This document shows positions 13,246 to 16,404 of a stretch of DNA of 16,404 nucleotides, piece after piece (the stretch's first letter is position 1; each line of letters starts with the position of its first letter). Under the pieces are notes generated by a model. The model searched no databases. It was given only the letters and a program-made list of their open reading frames with translations, and was not told the origin of the DNA. Both the position numbers and the translations under genes were made by a program. This DNA is from an uncultured Oscillospiraceae bacterium (GTDB lineage Bacteria; Bacillota; Clostridia; Oscillospirales; Ruminococcaceae), in assembly GCA_934446565.1 (NCBI GenBank), contig CAKSEO010000053.1:1-16404 (forward strand). Reading direction: 5' to 3'.

Positions 13246-13274
13246 ATTATAGCACACATGTTTAGAAAAATCAA
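13246..13274 (-). promoter_or_regulatory. Promoter of the zinc-ribbon/PH-domain unit
   Basis: On the minus strand TTGATT (13269-13274), a 17-base spacer and TATAAT (13246-13251), with TGC before the -10. It lies back to back with the zinc-operon promoter, only 18 bases away. Confidence 0.85.
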
Positions 13275-13292
13275 CAAATTTTTCCCCGCCTC

Positions 13293-13321
13293 TTGACAAT
13301 TGAGGAGCGGTATGCTATAAT
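13293..13321 (+). promoter_or_regulatory. Full-consensus SigA promoter of the zinc operon
   Basis: TTGACA (13293-13298), 17 bases, TATAAT (13316-13321), with TGC extending the -10. Such a promoter needs repression, and the Fur-type box just after it fits that. Confidence 0.93.
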
Positions 13322-13328
13322 ATGAAAC

Positions 13329-13349
13329 TGAAAGTGAAAATCAAAATCA
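13329..13349 (+). promoter_or_regulatory. Fur-family (Zur) operator
   Basis: This 21-bp site has TGA-N3-TGA-N3-TCA-N3-TCA, the frame of the classical Fur box, with the other bases mostly A. It covers the predicted transcription start, so a bound repressor would shut the operon. The metal read by the regulator is inferred from the neighbours. Confidence 0.65.
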
Positions 13350-13370
13350 ATTTCGCAGGAGCTGATCGCT

Positions 13371-13799
13371 TTGGACAGAAACAATTACAACACAAAACAG
13401 CGCGATGAGATCGTTGAGTTTTTCAGCCGCCATCGCGGGAACTGTTTCACCGCCAAGGATATAATCACCAGCGGCGAGGTGACGGTCGGGGAAGCAACGG
13501 TGTACCGGACGCTCACCAAGCTTGCAAACCAGGGAGTGCTGAAGCGCTTCACCGGGGACGGCTCGGGCGCGTGCTACCAGCTGATGGACGAGCAGAAATG
13601 CTCCAGCCATTTCCACCTTAAATGCGACCGCTGCCAGAAGCTGATTCACATGGACTGCGGCTTCATGAAGGAAATGCAGCAGCACATCGAACAGAACCAC
13701 GGCTTCGCAGTAGATGTGGGCAGAACAGTGATATACGGACTGTGCAGCGACTGCCAGCGCGCCGTTGAGCAAGAGAAACAGAGCAAGGAGAACAAATGA
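13371..13799 (+). CDS. zur: Fur-family transcriptional regulator, probable Zur
   Basis: 142 residues, standard Fur-family length. The winged helix has VTVGEATVYRTLTKLANQGVL (37-57) as recognition region. The hinge and dimer domain carry the metal sites: HFHLKCDRC (His80, His82, Cys85, Cys88) and CSDC (Cys125, Cys128), with the two CxxC pairs forming the structural zinc site, and His93/Asp95 and His105/His110 likely sensory ligands. A TTG start lies nine bases after AGGAG. It heads the operon with znuA, znuC and znuB, overlapping znuA by four bases (ATGA), so its natural role is repressing zinc uptake when zinc is plentiful. Fur or PerR is possible by sequence alone; the context points to Zur. 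Confidence 0.87.
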   Translation: MDRNNYNTKQRDEIVEFFSRHRGNCFTAKDIITSGEVTVGEATVYRTLTKLANQGVLKRFTGDGSGACYQLMDEQKCSSHFHLKCDRCQKLIHMDCGFMKEMQQHIEQNHGFAVDVGRTVIYGLCSDCQRAVEQEKQSKENK

Positions 13800-14749
13800 G
13801 ATTCAGAAAGATAATTGCGATAGCTGCCGCCGCAGCGCTGGGACTTTCCCTGTGTGGCTGTGCAGGTCAGGAGAACACAGAGGGCAGCGGCAAGCTGAAA
13901 GTGATAACCACGATATTCCCGGCGTACGACTTCGCGCGGCAGGTTTTCGGCGACACGGCGGACGTGAAAATGCTGCTGAAACCCGGTCAGGAGAGCCACA
14001 GCTACGACCCCTCCGCAAAGGACATCGTGGAGATAAGCGGCTGCGACCTGTTCGTGTATAACGGCGGCGAGTCCGACCAGTGGGTGGAGAGCGTGCTGAA
14101 ATCCGCGCCGGATACGCAGACTTTCCGCATGACGGACGCGGTTTCGCTGCTGGACGAGGAAGTCACCGAGGGCATGCAGAACGCAGAGGAACACGATCAT
14201 GACGACCACGATGAACACGGCGAGGAATACGACGAGCATGTGTGGACCTCACCGGATAACGCCTCCGCGATAGTTAGGGCGCTCGGAAAGCGCGCTGCGG
14301 AGCTGTTCCCGGAAAATGCGGATACGGTCGCTTCTAATGCGGATTCCTACGCTGAGAAGATAGGCGAGATAGACGCGAAATTCGCGGAGCTGCTGAACGG
14401 CGAGGAACGTTACTTCATCTTCGGCGACAGGTTCCCGCTGCTTTATTTTTTCAAGCATTACGGGCTGAATTATTATGCGGCGTTCCCCGGCTGCGGCAGT
14501 GAAACCGAGCCCTCCGCGCAGACTATGACGTTCCTGCTGGATAAGCTGAAACAGCCTGACGCAGTGCCGGCGGTGTTCTGCATCGAGCTTTCGAGCAGGC
14601 GGCTGGGCGAGGTCCTGGCGGAGGATTCGGGACTTCCGGTGGTGGAGTTCCACACCTGCCACAATATCTCGGCGGACGACCTCGCGGCGGGGGAAACCTG
14701 GGTTTCCCTGATGGAGCGTAATTACAAGGTACTTTCTGACATTTTGTAA
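13796..14749 (+). CDS. znuA: Zinc ABC transporter, substrate-binding lipoprotein ZnuA
   Basis: 317 residues. A type II signal ends at the LCGC lipobox (Cys22), giving a lipid anchor in the outer leaflet. It is a cluster A-I metal-binding protein: VITTIFPAYDFARQV (36-50), then ESHSYDPSA (66-74) with ligand His68, and a mobile His/Asp/Glu loop at 131-147 (HDHDDHDEHGEEYDEH) before DEHVWTSP, with second ligand His148. The usual third His is not visible in FIFGDRFPLLYFFKHYGL (207-224), where Asp211 may take its place. LNYYAAFPGCGSETEPSA (224-241) follows, a pattern I recall from many clostridial homologues. The loop is typical of zinc rather than manganese binders. It is translationally coupled to zur. 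Confidence 0.92.
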   Translation: MRFRKIIAIAAAAALGLSLCGCAGQENTEGSGKLKVITTIFPAYDFARQVFGDTADVKMLLKPGQESHSYDPSAKDIVEISGCDLFVYNGGESDQWVESVLKSAPDTQTFRMTDAVSLLDEEVTEGMQNAEEHDHDDHDEHGEEYDEHVWTSPDNASAIVRALGKRAAELFPENADTVASNADSYAEKIGEIDAKFAELLNGEERYFIFGDRFPLLYFFKHYGLNYYAAFPGCGSETEPSAQTMTFLLDKLKQPDAVPAVFCIELSSRRLGEVLAEDSGLPVVEFHTCHNISADDLAAGETWVSLMERNYKVLSDIL

Positions 14750-14764
14750 AGGCAAGTGACACAA

Positions 14765-15490
14765 ATGAGTGAACATCTGATAAAAGTTGAAAACCTCACG
14801 CTGTCCTACGAAAACGTGACGGTGGTCAGGGAGCTTAGCTTCGCCGTGGAGAGCGGGGATTACCTGTGCATAGTCGGCGAGAACGGCTCCGGAAAGAGCA
14901 CGCTGGTTAAGTCGCTGTTGTCGCTCAAAAAGCCGGTGGGCGGGAGCATCACATTCGGTGGCGGGCTTCGCCGGAACGAGATAGGGTACCTGCCGCAGCA
15001 GACCGGAGCGCAGCATGATTTTCCGGCGAGTGTGGAAGAGGTAGTCATTTCCGGCTGCCTGAACTCTATGGGTTTCCGTCCGTTCTACACTGAGCGCGAG
15101 CGCAGGAAAGCGGCTGAAAATATGGAGCGGCTGAGCATAACCGACCTCAGAAAGCGCAGTTTCCGGGAACTCTCCGGCGGTCAGCAGCAGCGAGTGCTGC
15201 TTGCAAGGGCGTTGTGCGCTACATCAAAGCTGTTGCTGCTTGACGAGCCGGTATCCGGGCTTGACCCGATGGTGACTGCCGAAATGTACGAGCTGATCGC
15301 CGATATCAACCGCAGCGGCGTTACGGTCGTGATGGTCACTCACGACATCAATGCGGCGCTGAAGTATGCCGGGCGTATCCTCTGTATGCGGCAGGGGCTG
15401 ACCCGGGAGAGCTGGTTTTTCGGCACTCCGGAGGAGTTCCTTACGAGCAGCGCTTCGGATTTCCTGAAAGGGGGCGCGGTCAATGGGTGA
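14765..15490 (+). CDS. znuC: Zinc ABC transporter, ATP-binding protein ZnuC
   Basis: 241 residues from this ATG, a complete ABC ATPase. Walker A is GENGSGKS (38-45), the Q-loop YLPQQT (75-80), the signature LSGGQQQR (136-143), Walker B LLLLDEP (156-162), the D-loop SGLD and the H-loop His193 in VTHD. It would sit on the cytosolic face and power metal import through ZnuB. The start is ambiguous: AAAGG (14748-14752) is 12 bases from this ATG but only three from an in-frame GTG at 14756. The domain itself begins at LIKVENL, so either is possible. It is 15 bases after znuA and overlaps znuB by eight. Confidence 0.93.
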   Translation: MSEHLIKVENLTLSYENVTVVRELSFAVESGDYLCIVGENGSGKSTLVKSLLSLKKPVGGSITFGGGLRRNEIGYLPQQTGAQHDFPASVEEVVISGCLNSMGFRPFYTERERRKAAENMERLSITDLRKRSFRELSGGQQQRVLLARALCATSKLLLLDEPVSGLDPMVTAEMYELIADINRSGVTVVMVTHDINAALKYAGRILCMRQGLTRESWFFGTPEEFLTSSASDFLKGGAVNG

Positions 15491-16307
15491 CATTATAACT
15501 GCGTTTTTCAGCACGCCTATACTGTTCCGGGCGCTTATCGTGGGCGTACTGGTGTCGCTGTGCGCGGCGCTTCTTGGCGTGAGTCTGGTGCTCAAGCGTT
15601 ACAGCATGATAGGCGACGGGCTTTCGCACGTGGGATTCGGCGCGCTCGCGATAGCTGCGGTTATGAACTGGGCGCCGATGGCGGTGGCTATTCCGGTAGT
15701 TATTGCAGCGGCGTTCCTGCTGCTGAGAATTTCCGGAAGCAGTAAGATAAAGGGAGATTCCGCGATAGCGCTGATATCTACCGGAGCGCTTGCGATAGGC
15801 GTCATGGCGGTGTCGCTTTCCGGAATGAACAGCGATCTTGACAGTTACTTATTCGGCAGCATTTACGCGATAAGCGACGAAGATGTTGTTGTCAGCGTTG
15901 TGCTGGCGCTGCTGGTGCTGATACTTTTCGTGTTTTTTTACACGAGGATATTTGCGATTACATTTGATGAGAGCTTTGCTAGGGCGACCGGTACCAAGGC
16001 GGGCATGTATAACATGCTGATAGCTCTGCTGACTGCAATAACGATCGTTGTGGGGATGCGGATGATGGGTTCGATGTTGATTTCGAGCCTGATCATATTT
16101 CCGGCGCTGTGCAGTATGAGGGTTTTCAAGAGTTTCAAGGCGGTCACGGTGTGCTCGGCGGTGATATCGGTTGTGACGTTTGTTGCGGGAATGGTGATAT
16201 CCTATGAGTTCGGAACTCCGGGCGGCGCAAGTATAGTCTGCGTGAATATATTGGTGTTTGCGGGATTCACGGCGGTAGGAGCGGTAATGAGCCGGAATCG
16301 GGGATAA
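15483..16307 (+). CDS. znuB: Zinc ABC transporter, permease ZnuB
   Basis: 274 residues with about eight membrane helices, the ABC-3 permease family that dimerises to form the metal channel. The diagnostic loop is KRYSMIGDGLSHVGFGALAI (38-57), close to the classical DALSHA motif; the coupling region for ZnuC is GTKAGMYNMLIALLTAITIVVGMRMMGSMLISSLIIFPA (about 169-206). The C-terminal helices are rich in Gly and small residues, with GTPGGAS near the end. It starts inside the last codons of znuC, so the two are translationally coupled. No terminator is visible in the last 97 bases of the window. Confidence 0.93.
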   Translation: MGDIITAFFSTPILFRALIVGVLVSLCAALLGVSLVLKRYSMIGDGLSHVGFGALAIAAVMNWAPMAVAIPVVIAAAFLLLRISGSSKIKGDSAIALISTGALAIGVMAVSLSGMNSDLDSYLFGSIYAISDEDVVVSVVLALLVLILFVFFYTRIFAITFDESFARATGTKAGMYNMLIALLTAITIVVGMRMMGSMLISSLIIFPALCSMRVFKSFKAVTVCSAVISVVTFVAGMVISYEFGTPGGASIVCVNILVFAGFTAVGAVMSRNRG

Positions 16308-16392
16308 TTAGTTTGACGGTGGTGTGGTAAACTATAATTTATGTTTGTTAGGAACATTGTAATTTGCATCACTAATTGGGAGAGTCAAGAGG

Positions 16393-16404
16393 GGGACTAG
16401 TCCC
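16393..16404. repeat. Perfect palindrome at the window edge
   Basis: GGGACTAGTCCC, 12 bases, perfectly self-complementary, reaching the last base of the window and so possibly longer. It lies 86 bases after znuB. It may be the start of a hairpin or the end of another element; the sequence does not say. Confidence 0.4.

Noticed and set aside
16313..16338. Possible promoter after znuB (TTGACG and TATAAT)
   Set aside because: The spacing is only 14 bases, too short for SigA, and no start codon with a ribosome site follows within the window.

Overview
The window looks like chromosome from a Gram-positive, spore-forming member of the Clostridia, most likely a Ruminococcus-type gut fibre degrader (Oscillospiraceae). 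The grounds are a clear SpoIIID sporulation regulator, two glycoside hydrolases (one a lipoprotein), two surface proteins with an SPDTG-type sortase signal and an Ala/Gly-rich membrane tail, a Gram-positive ABC zinc importer with a Fur-family regulator, strong AGGAGG ribosome sites, TTG starts and consensus SigA promoters. No sequence search was possible, so the species is inference. I saw no rRNA, tRNA, CRISPR, insertion sequence or prophage.

Layout. 1-3880 is a carbohydrate and vitamin region: a signal-less clan GH-A glycosidase (-) whose promoter carries a perfect CcpA-type cre site, an ECF transporter S component (+), and a GH5-like lipoprotein (+). 3883-4416 is rubrerythrin (-). 4656-6545 holds an Ala/Glu/Thr-rich SPDTG surface protein (+), a small four-cysteine protein (+), spoIIID (+) and a second SPDTG surface protein (-). 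7090-9976 is a tight operon behind a structured leader: murA, walJ/yycJ, a Dabb-domain protein and a family-6 (hypoxanthine) DNA glycosylase. 10021-13213 is leftward: a GT4 glycosyltransferase, and a two-gene unit of a bacterial PH-domain protein and a zinc-ribbon/helical-repeat protein. 13371-16307 is a zinc-uptake operon, zur-znuA-znuC-znuB.

How the genes work together. Zur would repress its own operon through a Fur-type box placed on the start site of a consensus promoter. ZnuA captures the metal outside the membrane, ZnuB moves it and ZnuC powers it. The extracellular GH5-like lipoprotein and the cytosolic GH could act on successive stages of a plant polysaccharide, with the cytosolic enzyme under catabolite control. 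The two SPDTG proteins need a sortase encoded elsewhere. SpoIIID sits about 1.3 kb from murA, which echoes the murA-spoIID-spoIIQ-spoIIID order of Bacillus and many Clostridia.

No wholly new multi-gene system is evident. The least understood parts are the paired SPDTG surface proteins flanking spoIIID, the PH-domain/zinc-ribbon gene pair, and the structured murA leader.
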